Below are positions 17,844 to 26,400 of a stretch of 64,000 bases of DNA, piece by piece (positions within the stretch are counted from its first letter, which is position 1; each line of letters starts with the position of its first letter). The stretch comes from Sphingomonas sp. Leaf17 (GTDB taxonomy: Bacteria; Pseudomonadota; Alphaproteobacteria; Sphingomonadales; Sphingomonadaceae), in contig NZ_LMKL01000001.1 in assembly GCF_001421505.1 (NCBI RefSeq), positions 815,001 to 879,000 on the forward strand, given 5' to 3'. The position numbers were made by a program, and so were the translations under genes. The notes beneath the pieces are model-generated. The model did not search any database, was not told the DNA's origin, and saw nothing but the letters and a program-made list of their open reading frames with translations.

Positions 17844-18023
17844 TCAGACCTTCTTCTTGCCCTTGTAATAGGCATAGCCGGCCCCGGCGAGTGCGCCGAA
17901 GATCGGGCCGATCACGGGGACGGGAATTGCGACGACGGCGCCCAGCGCGCTCCACTTGGCCATGCTCTTGCCAAGATCCGGGGTGCTCTTGACGTCGTTC
18001 TGGATGTCTTCGATCTTCGACAT
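17844..18023 (-). CDS. 59-aa glycine-rich membrane protein
   Basis: MSKIEDIQNDVKSTPDLG is a polar N-terminus. It is followed by one hydrophobic, glycine- and alanine-rich segment (LGAVVAIPVPVIGPIFGALAGAGYAYY) and a lysine tail (KGKKKV). The glycine spacing resembles a glycine zipper. No named family recognised. It sits between glyA (4 nt before its start) and nrdR (0 nt after its stop), so it is co-translated with both. ATG 18023 is chosen; an upstream in-frame ATG lies inside glyA. Confidence 0.75.
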   Translation of the reverse strand: MSKIEDIQNDVKSTPDLGKSMAKWSALGAVVAIPVPVIGPIFGALAGAGYAYYKGKKKV

Positions 18024-18027
18024 GGGT

Positions 18028-19338
18028 TTATCCTTGATAGATCGGGAACCGCGCGCACAAGGCGCGCACGCGGGTCCGAACGTCCGCTTCGACCTGCGGA
18101 TCCCCATGCTCGCCCTTTTTTGCTAGGCCATCGAGCACGTCGGCGACCATGTGGCCGATTTCGCGGAACTCGGCCGGACCGAAGCCACGCGTGGTGCCCG
18201 CGGGCGAGCCGACGCGGATGCCGCTGGTCTTGACCGGCGGCAGCGGATCGTTGGGAATGCCGTTCTTGTTGCAGGTGATGCCGGCGCGCTCCAGCGCCTC
18301 GTCCGCGTCACGACCCGAAATGCCGAGCGGGCGCAGGTCGACCAGCGCCAGATGCGTGTCGGTGCCGCCCGCGATCAGGTCCGCGCCGCGCTCCTTCAGC
18401 GTCGCGGCCAGCACCTTCGCGTTTTCGACGACGGCGGCGATGTAGCTCTTGAAATCGGGTTGCAGCGCCTCACCGAACGCGACCGCCTTGGCGGCGATGA
18501 CGTGCATCAGCGGCCCGCCCTGAAGCCCGGGGAACACCGCCGAGTTGAACTTCTTGGCCAGCGCCTCGTCATTGGTCATAATCATCCCGCCACGGGGCCC
18601 GCGCAGCGTCTTGTGCGTGGTGGTCGTCACGACATGCGCGTGGCCGAACGGGGTCGGGTGCAGGCCGGCGGCGACGATGCCGGCGAAATGGGCCATGTCG
18701 ACCATGAAATATGCGCCCACCTTGTCGGCGATCGCGCGGAACTTCGCGAAGTCGATCTGGCGTGGATAGGCGGAGCCGCCAGCGATGATGAGCTTGGGGC
18801 TGTGCTCGATGGCAAGGCGCTCGACCTGCTCATAGTCGATCAGATGTGTTTCGGCATCGACCCCGTACTGAACCGCGTTGAACCACTTGCCCGACATGGC
18901 CGCGCGCGCGCCGTGCGTCAGGTGACCACCGGCGTCGAGGCTCATGCCAAGGATCGTCTCGCCCGGCTTGACCAGCGCCAGCATCACCGCGCCGTTCGCC
19001 TGTGCGCCCGAATGCGGCTGTACGTTGGCAAAGCCGCAGCCGAAGATCTGCTTCGCGCGATCGATCGCCAGCTGCTCGACGGTGTCCGACGGCGCGCAGC
19101 CCTGATAATAGCGCTTGCCCGGATAGCCTTCGGCATATTTGTTGGTGAAGACCGACCCCTGCGCCTCCAGCACCGCCTGCGACACGATGTTCTCGCTCGC
19201 GATCAGTTCGATCTGGGTCTGTTCGCGCTCCAGTTCGGCGGCGACGCCGGCGAAGACCGCGGCATCGGCGTCGGCAAGGCCGCGCGTGAAGAAACCGTCG
19301 GGCTGGACGTCATGCAGGTCGCGGGGTTGGGTGCTCAT
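18028..19338 (-). CDS. glyA: serine hydroxymethyltransferase
   Basis: PLP enzyme interconverting serine and glycine with transfer of a one-carbon unit to tetrahydrofolate. 436 aa. Visible motifs are [19 protein letters not shown] near the N-terminus, [27 protein letters not shown], and the Schiff-base lysine in [17 protein letters not shown] (near residue 240). The start at 19338 ([10 protein letters not shown]) fits the family; the frame is open further but inside rpiB. Third-from-last gene of the rpiB operon. Confidence 0.97.
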   Translation of the reverse strand: MSTQPRDLHDVQPDGFFTRGLADADAAVFAGVAAELEREQTQIELIASENIVSQAVLEAQGSVFTNKYAEGYPGKRYYQGCAPSDTVEQLAIDRAKQIFGCGFANVQPHSGAQANGAVMLALVKPGETILGMSLDAGGHLTHGARAAMSGKWFNAVQYGVDAETHLIDYEQVERLAIEHSPKLIIAGGSAYPRQIDFAKFRAIADKVGAYFMVDMAHFAGIVAAGLHPTPFGHAHVVTTTTHKTLRGPRGGMIMTNDEALAKKFNSAVFPGLQGGPLMHVIAAKAVAFGEALQPDFKSYIAAVVENAKVLAATLKERGADLIAGGTDTHLALVDLRPLGISGRDADEALERAGITCNKNGIPNDPLPPVKTSGIRVGSPAGTTRGFGPAEFREIGHMVADVLDGLAKKGEHGDPQVEADVRTRVRALCARFPIYQG

Positions 19339-19352
19339 GGCAGGATCCTTAA

Positions 19353-19778
19353 CTAGGCAAGCTTGTCGACGCGGGCCTGATGGCGGCCGCCGTCGAAATC
19401 GGTGGAAAGGAAAGCGACAAGGCAGGCCTTGGCCATGTCGTCGCCGATCAGGCGCGCACCCATCGCGATCGCATTGGCGTCGTTGTGCTGGCGCGCCAGC
19501 GTCGCTGACAGCGGCTCCGACACCAGCGCACAGCGCAAGGCCGGGTTGCGGTTGACCGCGATCGCGATGCCGATGCCGGAGCCACACAACGCGACACCGC
19601 GCGTCGCATCGCCGGCGGCGACCGTGTCGGCCAGCTTGCGACCGTAATCGGGATAGTCGACGCGGGCGTCGTCATGCGGCCCCAGGTCGAGCACGTCGTG
19701 CCCCTCGTCGCGCAGCCACTGGACGAGACTGGCCTTCAGCCCATAGGCTGCGTGATCGGACGCGATGGCGATACGCAT
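19353..19778 (-). CDS. rpiB: ribose-5-phosphate isomerase B
   Basis: Interconverts ribose-5-phosphate and ribulose-5-phosphate. [15 protein letters not shown] carries the N-terminal Asp-His, and [17 protein letters not shown] the catalytic loop with Cys. [17 protein letters not shown] is the conserved anion-hole and phosphate region. 141 aa. First gene of the operon with glyA (14 nt spacing). Divergent from a lipoprotein gene. Confidence 0.95.
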   Translation of the reverse strand: MRIAIASDHAAYGLKASLVQWLRDEGHDVLDLGPHDDARVDYPDYGRKLADTVAAGDATRGVALCGSGIGIAIAVNRNPALRCALVSEPLSATLARQHNDANAIAMGARLIGDDMAKACLVAFLSTDFDGGRHQARVDKLA

Positions 19779-19941
19779 TTAGGCGCTCCTGCAACTGCGG
19801 TTCGGCCGGCTGTGCGCGCCCTTACGCCGACAGGCGCGCAATTGCCACACCTGTTCGTAAAGGACAGGCGCGACGGGGTGCGGGAACGCACGGGCCGTGC
19901 TGGCGGTTTGCATACCGGCTGACGACGAAAGGCTCTGCATA

Positions 19942-20418
19942 ATGACGATGTCCCCGCTGCCCCTGCTGGCGATCGCGATCCTTGGCCTGGTCGCCTGCAA
20001 ACCGGCCGACATTCCTGCCAATGACACGCCGGTGCCCGAGGGCGCGGTCGTGACCACCGCCAACGGCGCGGCACTGGACGGGGCCGAAGCGGTCCCGGCG
20101 GACGAGGGTGGCGACGACGACACCGACACGGCTGCTGCTATGCCGGACCTGACCGGACGATGGGTCGGGGTGGAGGGTATGGTGCTGGACGTCGCGAGCG
20201 GCGACCGGCCCGGTACGTATACGCTGACGATGCAGTACGACCTCGATCACAAGGGCACGTTCGCCGGCACCGCCAGCGGCGGCGGAATCGCCTTCACCCG
20301 CGATGGCCAGTCGCTGATGCTGCGCCCGACCGACGGGGCGGCGACCGGCCTGAAATATCTCGCCGGCAAGACGGACTGCCTGACCGTGAAACCCGGCGAA
20401 GGCTATTGCCGCGCCTGA
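19942..20418 (+). CDS. lipoprotein of unknown function (158 aa)
   Basis: The signal MTMSPLPLLAIAILGLVAC ends in a lipobox (LVAC), so the mature protein is lipid-anchored at Cys. An acidic linker (EGGDDDTDTAA) precedes a small beta-rich domain with a WVGVEGMVLDVASG start and repeated GxY/GxF strands (PGTYTLTMQYDLDHKGTF), which looks like an eight-strand lipocalin-like or META-type fold. No family named with confidence. GAAAGG is eight bases before ATG 19942. It ends 22 nt before the ECF sigma gene, so it may share transcription with it. Confidence 0.75.
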   Translation: MTMSPLPLLAIAILGLVACKPADIPANDTPVPEGAVVTTANGAALDGAEAVPADEGGDDDTDTAAAMPDLTGRWVGVEGMVLDVASGDRPGTYTLTMQYDLDHKGTFAGTASGGGIAFTRDGQSLMLRPTDGAATGLKYLAGKTDCLTVKPGEGYCRA

Positions 20419-20440
20419 AAGCCCCGCTAGAACGTGCGAC

Positions 20441-21028
20441 GTGACCCGCACCATCGCTTCCCCATCCGCCAATGCCGATGCCGCCCGCGCACGGCTGGCC
20501 GAAGCCCTGTTGCGAACCGGCGAGGAGGATCGCGCGGCGTTCAAGGACGTCTATGCGCTGACCTCCGCGAAGCTATTTGGCATCTGTCTGCGTATCTGCG
20601 GGGAACGCCAGGCCGCGGAGGATGTGCTGCACGACGTCTACATCACGATCTGGAAGCGCGCGGGAGCGTGGGAACCGGGACGGGCCAGCCCGATCACATG
20701 GCTGGCGACGATCGCGCGCAACCGGGCGATCGACTGGCGGCGCGCGCAGGGTACGCGCCGCGCGGTCGGGCTGGACGAGGCCCCCGACATCGCCGATTCG
20801 ACACCCGACGCGCTGACCGTGCTGGAAAGCGGGCAGGACGCCGACCGGCTGCACGCCTGCCTGGCGGAGCTTGAAGAACGGCAGATGACGTCGATCCGCA
20901 CCGCGTTTTTCGACGGGGTGACCTATGCCGACATGGCGGAACGCGCCGGCGTGCCGCTGGGGACGATGAAAAGCTGGGTGCGGCGTGGTCTTGCCCGGTT
21001 GAAGGATTGCCTCGGCCGTGACGCCTGA
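20441..21028 (+). CDS. ECF-family RNA polymerase sigma factor
   Basis: 195 aa with sigma region 2 (FGICLRICGERQAAEDVLHD, WLATIARNRAIDWRR) and region 4 helix-turn-helix (YADMAERAGVPLGTMKSWVRRGLARL). The GTG start at 20441 fits the family. The anti-sigma gene starts inside its last codons (11-nt overlap), so the two are translationally coupled. The partner is RskA-like, which places it near the SigK/RpoE4 group. Its likely regulon includes its own operon and the fasciclin gene downstream. Confidence 0.93.
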   Translation: MTRTIASPSANADAARARLAEALLRTGEEDRAAFKDVYALTSAKLFGICLRICGERQAAEDVLHDVYITIWKRAGAWEPGRASPITWLATIARNRAIDWRRAQGTRRAVGLDEAPDIADSTPDALTVLESGQDADRLHACLAELEERQMTSIRTAFFDGVTYADMAERAGVPLGTMKSWVRRGLARLKDCLGRDA

Positions 21029-21764
21029 CCTGCCCCCCACCCCCGGGTCGCCCGAATCAACCGATCCCGACATGCAGGCCGCCGAACTGGCGCTTGGCCT
21101 GCTGGAAGGGTCGGAGAAGGCCGCCGCGCTACGCCGCGTGCTGGCCGATCCCGACTTCGCGCGCGACGTCGACCTGTGGCGCAGCTATTTCGCGCAGTTC
21201 AACGATCAGTGGCCGACCGTCGAGGCACCGGCGACGCTGGAGCCGCGCGTGATGGCGTCGATCGCGGCACCCGCCGCGAGCGCTGTCGCGACGAAGCCCG
21301 TGCGGCGCAGTTTCGGCTGGTCGGTCGCCGCGGTCACCAGCGCGATCGCCGCGTCGCTGGCGATGGTTCTTGTCCTGCGTCCGAATCCTGTTCCCGTCCG
21401 CGTGCCGGTCGTCGTCGCGCAGGCGCCGGCCGCAAAGCCGCTGCTGCTGGCCTCGCTGGCCGGTACGGCGACGCCCGCCATTCCCGCCGCGTTCGACAGC
21501 GCAACGGGCACGTTGCGGATCGCCGCCGTCCCCGAAACCGCCGCCGACCGCGTCGCGCAGCTCTGGATCATCGGTGGCGACGGCGTTCCCCATTCGCTGG
21601 GTCTGATGGATACCGCGCCGGCGACGATGACCTTGGCACCGGCGGATCGTGCCCGTCTTGCCCCCGGCGGCACCTTGGCCATTTCGGTCGAGCCGCTTGG
21701 CGGGTCGCCGACCGCGCTGCCGACCGGCCCGGTCGTGGCAACCGGCGTCCTCGCACGGGTCTGA
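21018..21764 (+). CDS. RskA-like membrane anti-sigma factor
   Basis: N-terminal cytosolic anti-sigma domain (AAELALGLLEGSEKAAALRRVLADPDFARDVDLWRSYF, residues 17-55). One transmembrane helix follows (about 99-117, SVAAVTSAIAASLAMVLVL), then a periplasmic RskA C-terminal domain (QLWIIGGDGVPHSLGLMD, AISVEPLGGSPTALPTGPVVATG). The periplasmic domain is where release signals act in this family. No zinc HxxxCxxC motif is present, in keeping with RskA rather than ZAS anti-sigmas. GTG start overlapping the sigma gene. 248 aa. Confidence 0.9.
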   Translation: MTPDLPPTPGSPESTDPDMQAAELALGLLEGSEKAAALRRVLADPDFARDVDLWRSYFAQFNDQWPTVEAPATLEPRVMASIAAPAASAVATKPVRRSFGWSVAAVTSAIAASLAMVLVLRPNPVPVRVPVVVAQAPAAKPLLLASLAGTATPAIPAAFDSATGTLRIAAVPETAADRVAQLWIIGGDGVPHSLGLMDTAPATMTLAPADRARLAPGGTLAISVEPLGGSPTALPTGPVVATGVLARV

Positions 21765-21838
21765 TGCATCCGGCGGGCACCCTTGTCCGTCTCTACGCCC
21801 GAAGCACCCTCCCCCGGGGTGTGACAGGAGACGTCCCC

Positions 21839-22393
21839 ATGTCCAAGACCCTGCGTATCGCGTCGATCGCCGCCGCCCTCGTCATCAGCGGCAGCGCCGT
21901 CGTCAGCGCCCAGAGCAACCCGCGTGTCGGCGGCGCGGCCATGTATCCGACCAAGACCATCGTCGAGAACGCATCCAAGTCGAAGGATCACACCACGCTG
22001 GTCGCCGCCGTGAAGGCCGCCGGTCTGGTCGAGACGCTGTCGGGTCCGGGTCCGTTCACCGTCTTCGCGCCCACCAACGCCGCCTTCGCCAAGCTGCCCG
22101 CCGGCACGGTCGACACGCTGGTGAAGCCGGAGAACAAGGCGACGCTGACGTCGATCCTCACCTATCATGTCGTACCCGGCAAGATCACCGCGGCGCAGAT
22201 CGCGGCCAAGGCCAAGGCGAATGGCGGCACCGCGACCTACACGACCGTCCAGGGCGGCACGCTGTCGTTCCACAAGGCCGGTTCGGGCTGGGCGATAATG
22301 GATGCCAAGGGCGGTATGGGCAAGATCACGATCCCCAACGTCAACCAGTCGAACGGCGTGATCCACGTCATCGACACGGTGATGATGCCCTGA
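21839..22393 (+). CDS. secreted fasciclin-domain protein
   Basis: Signal peptide of about 24 residues (VSAQ), then one FAS1 domain: TIVENASKSKDHTTLVAAVKAAGLVETL, the H1 motif GPFTVFAPTNAAFAKLP, YHVVPGKIT, and the H2 motif NGVIHVIDTVMMP at the C-terminus. 184 aa, like other single-domain bacterial fasciclins. These are adhesion-type or surface proteins. An AGGAG box (21827-21831) lies 7 nt before ATG 21839. It follows the sigma/anti-sigma pair by 74 nt and is the obvious output gene of that switch. Confidence 0.93.
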   Translation: MSKTLRIASIAAALVISGSAVVSAQSNPRVGGAAMYPTKTIVENASKSKDHTTLVAAVKAAGLVETLSGPGPFTVFAPTNAAFAKLPAGTVDTLVKPENKATLTSILTYHVVPGKITAAQIAAKAKANGGTATYTTVQGGTLSFHKAGSGWAIMDAKGGMGKITIPNVNQSNGVIHVIDTVMMP

Positions 22394-22452
22394 TGCCCCG
22401 GGACGGGACCGGCCATCGCCACGTTCCGCCCCGACCATCGCGAAGCATCGAC

Positions 22453-22490
22453 AAAATGCGCTGCAACCCCGACCGGTTGTGGCGCATTGT
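22453..22490 (+). terminator. hairpin after the fasciclin gene
   Basis: AATGCGCTGCAACC (22455-22468) pairs with GGTTGTGGCGCATT (22475-22488) apart from two central bases, with a 6-nt loop, followed by GTCTTG. Plausible end of the sigma-fasciclin transcript, but the T run is poor. Confidence 0.4.
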
Positions 22491-22642
22491 CTTGATCCGT
22501 CAGCCGAAGCCGGTCCGCGTTCGCCGGGCTTTTACAGCCGGCATCGGTCGATCGTCCCTTGTCCCGGCAAATACCGGTCAGGCATGAGAACACGGCTATC
22601 CGGCCTTGAGGCCGGGCGGGCGCCGCTCTATCCGGGTCGTCG

Positions 22643-23113
22643 ATGACACGCGCCCCTTCCTCCCCGCCAGCAGGCGGCATCCCGCCGATCGCCCGTCTGC
22701 TCGGCCTTTCGGGCCTCTTGCCGCAAGGGGCGGTGATCCTGCTGCTGCTGACCGGCGATGCGCAGGGACGGTTCTCCGCGCTGGCGCTCGGCTATGCCTA
22801 TGCCGCCGTCATTCTGAGCTTTCTCGGCGGGCTGTGGTGGGGGCTGGCGGCACGCGCGGACCATCCGCCGCGCTGGATCTGGATCGCCGCGGTCACCCCG
22901 TCGCTGATCGCACTGGCGAGTGCCTGGCCCTGGGCTGTCGGCCTCGCCTGGCCGGGACCGTCGCTGGTGATGTTGGGCGTCGCCCTGATCGGCGCGCTTG
23001 CGGTCGACCGGGCGCTGGTGGCCGGCGGCTATGCCCCCGCCGGGTGGATGGGCCTGCGCGTGCCGCTATCGCTCGGGCTTGGCGGGCTGACCTTGCTGGC
23101 GGCGGCGCTGTAG
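22643..23113 (+). CDS. DUF3429 family membrane protein
   Basis: 156 aa with about five transmembrane helices starting after a short proline-rich N-terminus. GYAYAAVILSFLGGLWWGLA and WIWIAAVTPSLIALASAW are the recognisable core of DUF3429, whose function is not established. Few charged residues. The 250 bp before it holds only the hairpin above. It converges on hemA. Confidence 0.8.
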   Translation: MTRAPSSPPAGGIPPIARLLGLSGLLPQGAVILLLLTGDAQGRFSALALGYAYAAVILSFLGGLWWGLAARADHPPRWIWIAAVTPSLIALASAWPWAVGLAWPGPSLVMLGVALIGALAVDRALVAGGYAPAGWMGLRVPLSLGLGGLTLLAAAL

Positions 23114-23147
23114 AGGGTGTTCACCCCCTCCGCGCGTCGGGAGGCTC

Positions 23148-24392
23148 CTACGCCGCCTTGCGGAGTTCCAGCCGGCCCCAGATCTCGCACAGCGCCTCGG
23201 TCAGTTCGACCATCATCGCCGGACTGTGCGCCGGGCCGGGCGTGAAGCGCAGGCGCTCGGTGCCGCGCGGCACGGTAGGGTAGTTGATCGGCTGAACGTA
23301 GATCCCGTATTCCGCGAGCAGGATGTCGCTGATCTTCTTGGCCTTGACCGGATCGCCGACCATCAGCGGCACGATGTGCGTGTCGCCCAGCATGACGGGC
23401 AGGCCGGCATCGGCCATCATCGCCTTCAACCGGGCGGCGGCGGCCTGCTGCCCCTCGCGCTCGACGCTCGATGCCTTCAGGTGGCGAACGCTGGCCAGTA
23501 CCCCGGCGACCAGCACCGGCGACAGGCTGGTGGTGAAGATGAAGCCCGGCGCATAGCTGCGGATGACGTCGATGATCGTCTGGTCCGCGGCGATATAGCC
23601 ACCCATCACGCCGAACGCCTTGCCCAGCGTCCCCTCGATCACGGTCAGCCGGTCGGCCAGCCCGTCAAGTTCCGAAATGCCGCCGCCGCGCGGGCCGTAC
23701 ATGCCGACCGCATGGACCTCGTCCAGATAGGTCAGCGCGTTGTACCGGTCGGCCAGGTCGCAGATGCCGGCGATCGGCGCGACGTCGCCCTCCATCGAAT
23801 ACACGCTTTCGAACGCGATCAGCTTGGGCACCGACGGATCCTCGGCGGCCAGCAGTTCCTCCAGATGGGCGAGATCGTTGTGGCGGAACACACGCTTCTC
23901 ACAGCCGGAACCGCGAATCCCCGCGATCATCGACGCATGGTTCAGTTCGTCGGAAAAGATCACGCAGCCCGGCAACACCTTGGCCAGCGTCGACAGCGTC
24001 GCCTCGTTCGAGACATAGCCGCTGGTGAACAGCAACGCGCCCTGCTTGCCATGCAGGTCGGCAAGCTCGTGTTCCAGATCGACGTGATAATGCGTGTTGC
24101 CGCCAATGTTGCGGGTGCCGCCGGAGCCTGCGCCGACGTCGTGCAGCGCCTCTTCCATCGCCGCGATCACCTTGGGGTGCTGGCCCATCGCGAGATAGTC
24201 GTTGGAGCACCACACGGTGATCGGCTTCGGTCCGTTATGGCCCGCGAAGCACCGCGCATTGGGATAGGATCCCTTGTTGCGCAGGATGTCGATGAAGACG
24301 CGATAACGCCCCTCGGCGTGCAGCCGGTCGATCGCCTGGGCGAAGACTCGGGTATAATCGACGCGGACGTCGCCGGTAGCGCTGATGCTCAT
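23148..24392 (-). CDS. hemA: 5-aminolevulinate synthase
   Basis: PLP enzyme that condenses glycine with succinyl-CoA to 5-aminolevulinate, the first step of tetrapyrrole synthesis in alphaproteobacteria. 414 aa. [48 protein letters not shown] and the Schiff-base lysine in [15 protein letters not shown] are all present, as is the C-terminal [18 protein letters not shown]. Start at ATG 24392 ([17 protein letters not shown]); 17 more residues are open upstream but do not fit the family. Single gene here. Confidence 0.97.
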   Translation of the reverse strand: MSISATGDVRVDYTRVFAQAIDRLHAEGRYRVFIDILRNKGSYPNARCFAGHNGPKPITVWCSNDYLAMGQHPKVIAAMEEALHDVGAGSGGTRNIGGNTHYHVDLEHELADLHGKQGALLFTSGYVSNEATLSTLAKVLPGCVIFSDELNHASMIAGIRGSGCEKRVFRHNDLAHLEELLAAEDPSVPKLIAFESVYSMEGDVAPIAGICDLADRYNALTYLDEVHAVGMYGPRGGGISELDGLADRLTVIEGTLGKAFGVMGGYIAADQTIIDVIRSYAPGFIFTTSLSPVLVAGVLASVRHLKASSVEREGQQAAAARLKAMMADAGLPVMLGDTHIVPLMVGDPVKAKKISDILLAEYGIYVQPINYPTVPRGTERLRFTPGPAHSPAMMVELTEALCEIWGRLELRKAA

Positions 24393-24672
24393 GACCCGAC
24401 CGTCTACGCCCCTCGCCGCTGCGTTTCCAGCGGATTTGAACACTGGGTGTGATCGACCCCGGCACTCAAGCTTGGCCAGGCCCGGCCAGGCCCGGCACGC
24501 TCCATGGCCGCACCGGGCACATTGCCGTGGATCAACTGCCGTGGATCAATAGGCGCTGGGGTCCGCGCGTGATACACCATGGTCATCGCGGCACATCCGG
24601 CCCGGCATGGTGTCGACGGACCCGCGACTGAGAGACGGCGTGCTCCCGTTACCGCAACTGGAGGATCCAACG

Positions 24673-24843
24673 ATGCAGACCCACACCGATCCGCGTGCCA
24701 GCCAGACCTATCTGACCCGTCGCGAACAGCAGGAACGCGCGCTTGCCGCGCGCAGCGACGATGCGATGATCCGGCGCATCCATCTGGAGCTGGCCGATCG
24801 CTATGCCGCCATGGCCCGCGTGCCGCAGGCCATCGCCGCCTAA
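24673..24843 (+). CDS. small protein of unknown function (56 aa)
   Basis: MQTHTDPRASQTYLTRREQQERALAA then a helix (DAMIRRIHLELADRYAAMARV). Highly charged, soluble, almost certainly helical. Not assigned to a family. A good RBS (GGAGG) lies 9 nt before the ATG. Its stop overlaps that of murI by 4 nt on the opposite strand. The 280 bp upstream to hemA contains short direct repeats, including TGCCGTGGATCAA twice in tandem. Confidence 0.65.
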   Translation: MQTHTDPRASQTYLTRREQQERALAARSDDAMIRRIHLELADRYAAMARVPQAIAA

Positions 24844-25649
24844 AGCGACTCCAGCCGCCCGAAGCCCCGCGCGGCAAGTGCCGGGGCCAGTGCAAGTTCC
24901 GGATCGCCCAACCGGGTAAAGACGGCGACATCGTCGTTTCCGGAGCGTTGACCACGGTCGGGCCAGACGCTGTCGCGCGTCAGCCATGCGATCCGTCGCG
25001 CGATGCCCGGCCCGCCATCGACGAACCGGACCGGATGCGGCGCGGCACGGGCCAGATGATCGGCGACGAGCGGGAAATGGGTGCAGGCGTTGACGATGAC
25101 GTCGATGCGGTCGCCCCCCGGCTGATCGAACAGGCCGCCAAGCACCGCCGCGAACCGGTCCGGTGGCGTCGGCAAACCGCGCAGGTGCGCCTCGGCCAGC
25201 GCGACGAGTTCGGCCGATCCATGACGCAGCACCGTGCAATCGGCCGCGAACCGGGCGGTCAGGTCATCGACATAGGCCTGGCGGACCGTCGCCTCCGTCC
25301 CGAGCACGCCGATGGTGCGCGTCACGCTCAGTCCGGCCGCCGGCTTGATCGCCGGCACGGTCCCCACCACCGGCAAATCGAGCGCGGCGCGGATTGCCGG
25401 CAGCGCGATGGTCGACGCGGTGTTGCAGGCGATCACGATCAGCCGCGGGCGATAGCGTTCCGCCAGACGCCCCAGCAGAACCGGTACCCGCGCCGCGATC
25501 TCCGCCTCGCTGCGCGTACCGTACGGAAAACCGGCGGAATCGGCGGCATAGACGAACCGGGCGGTCGGCAGCAGCGCGCGTGTCGGCCCGACGATCGACA
25601 GGCCGCCCACGCCGGAATCGAAGAACAGGATCGGCCGGTCGTCGTGCAT
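24840..25649 (-). CDS. murI: glutamate racemase
   Basis: Makes D-glutamate for peptidoglycan. 269 aa. The two catalytic cysteines are in VIACNTASTIALPAI and NACTHFPLVADHL; FFDSGVGGLSIV and YAADSAGFPYG are the N-terminal motifs. Start ATG 25649 (MHDDRPILFFDSG); a longer frame exists but adds residues not seen in the family. Convergent with the small gene and divergent from plsY. Confidence 0.95.
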   Translation of the reverse strand: MHDDRPILFFDSGVGGLSIVGPTRALLPTARFVYAADSAGFPYGTRSEAEIAARVPVLLGRLAERYRPRLIVIACNTASTIALPAIRAALDLPVVGTVPAIKPAAGLSVTRTIGVLGTEATVRQAYVDDLTARFAADCTVLRHGSAELVALAEAHLRGLPTPPDRFAAVLGGLFDQPGGDRIDVIVNACTHFPLVADHLARAAPHPVRFVDGGPGIARRIAWLTRDSVWPDRGQRSGNDDVAVFTRLGDPELALAPALAARGFGRLESL

Positions 25650-25788
25650 CGCAGCGCCATAGCGCGTGGCACCGACCCGGCAAAGGGGACGCGGCCAGGA
25701 AGACATGCCGGCGGCGGTCCGGTCGACATTGATCCATGACGTTTGCGCCTGCGCAACCTTGGGTTATAAAGGGAACACGGGGGGCCTT

Positions 25789-26400
25789 TTGCAGACTGAA
25801 ATCATCTGGATCGCACCGACGCTGTCGTTGCTGCTCGGCTATGTGCTGGGGTCGATTCCGTTCGGGATCATCCTGACGCGCGTCGCCGGGGCCGGCGACC
25901 TGCGTCAGATCGGGTCGGGCAACATCGGCGCGACCAACGTGCTGCGCACCGGCCGCAAGGGGCTGGCGGCGGCGACCCTGTTGCTGGACATGCTGAAGGG
26001 CGTGGCGGCGGTGCTGATCGTCGCGCACGTCTGGCCGGGCAACGCGCCGCTGGCGGCCGCTGCCGCGTTCCTGGGGCATTGCTACCCGGTCTGGCTGGGC
26101 TTTCGCGGCGGCAAGGGGGTGGCGACGCTGATGGGTATCGTCGTCGCGCTGCACTGGCCGATCGGGGTGGTCTATGCCGTCGTCTGGCTCGGACTGCTGG
26201 CGTCGTTGCGGATTTCCTCGCTGGCCGGGATCACGGCGGCGATCAGCGCGCCGGTCGCGGCGGCGGTATTCGGCCGGTTCGACCTGGTCCTGCTGCTCCT
26301 TGCGCTGGCGCTGATCGTGTTGTGGAAACACGGTGACAATCTGGGCCGGCTGCTGGATGGGACCGAGCCGCGGATCGGGCGCAAAAAGGACCGGGCGTGA
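25789..26400 (+). CDS. plsY: acyl-phosphate:glycerol-3-phosphate acyltransferase
   Basis: Inner-membrane enzyme making lysophosphatidic acid in phospholipid synthesis. About five helices. The three conserved loops are visible: SGNIGATNVLRTGRKG (motif 1), PVWLGFRGGKGVATLMG (motif 2) and KHGDNLGRLLDGTEPRIG (motif 3). I use TTG 25789 with GGGGGG eight bases before it; it gives a 203-aa protein beginning directly at helix 1. Upstream TTATAAAG could be a -10. dprA overlaps its stop by 4 nt. Confidence 0.92.
   Translation: MQTEIIWIAPTLSLLLGYVLGSIPFGIILTRVAGAGDLRQIGSGNIGATNVLRTGRKGLAAATLLLDMLKGVAAVLIVAHVWPGNAPLAAAAAFLGHCYPVWLGFRGGKGVATLMGIVVALHWPIGVVYAVVWLGLLASLRISSLAGITAAISAPVAAAVFGRFDLVLLLLALALIVLWKHGDNLGRLLDGTEPRIGRKKDRA

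Noticed and set aside
23113..23130. GAGGGTG-TTCA-CCCCCTC hairpin between DUF3429 and hemA
   Set aside because: Short imperfect stem with no T run; too weak to list as a terminator.
24465..24560. GC-rich direct repeats before the 56-aa gene
   Set aside because: Two short tandem units only (AGGCCCGGCC and TGCCGTGGATCAA); no support for a mobile or regulatory role.
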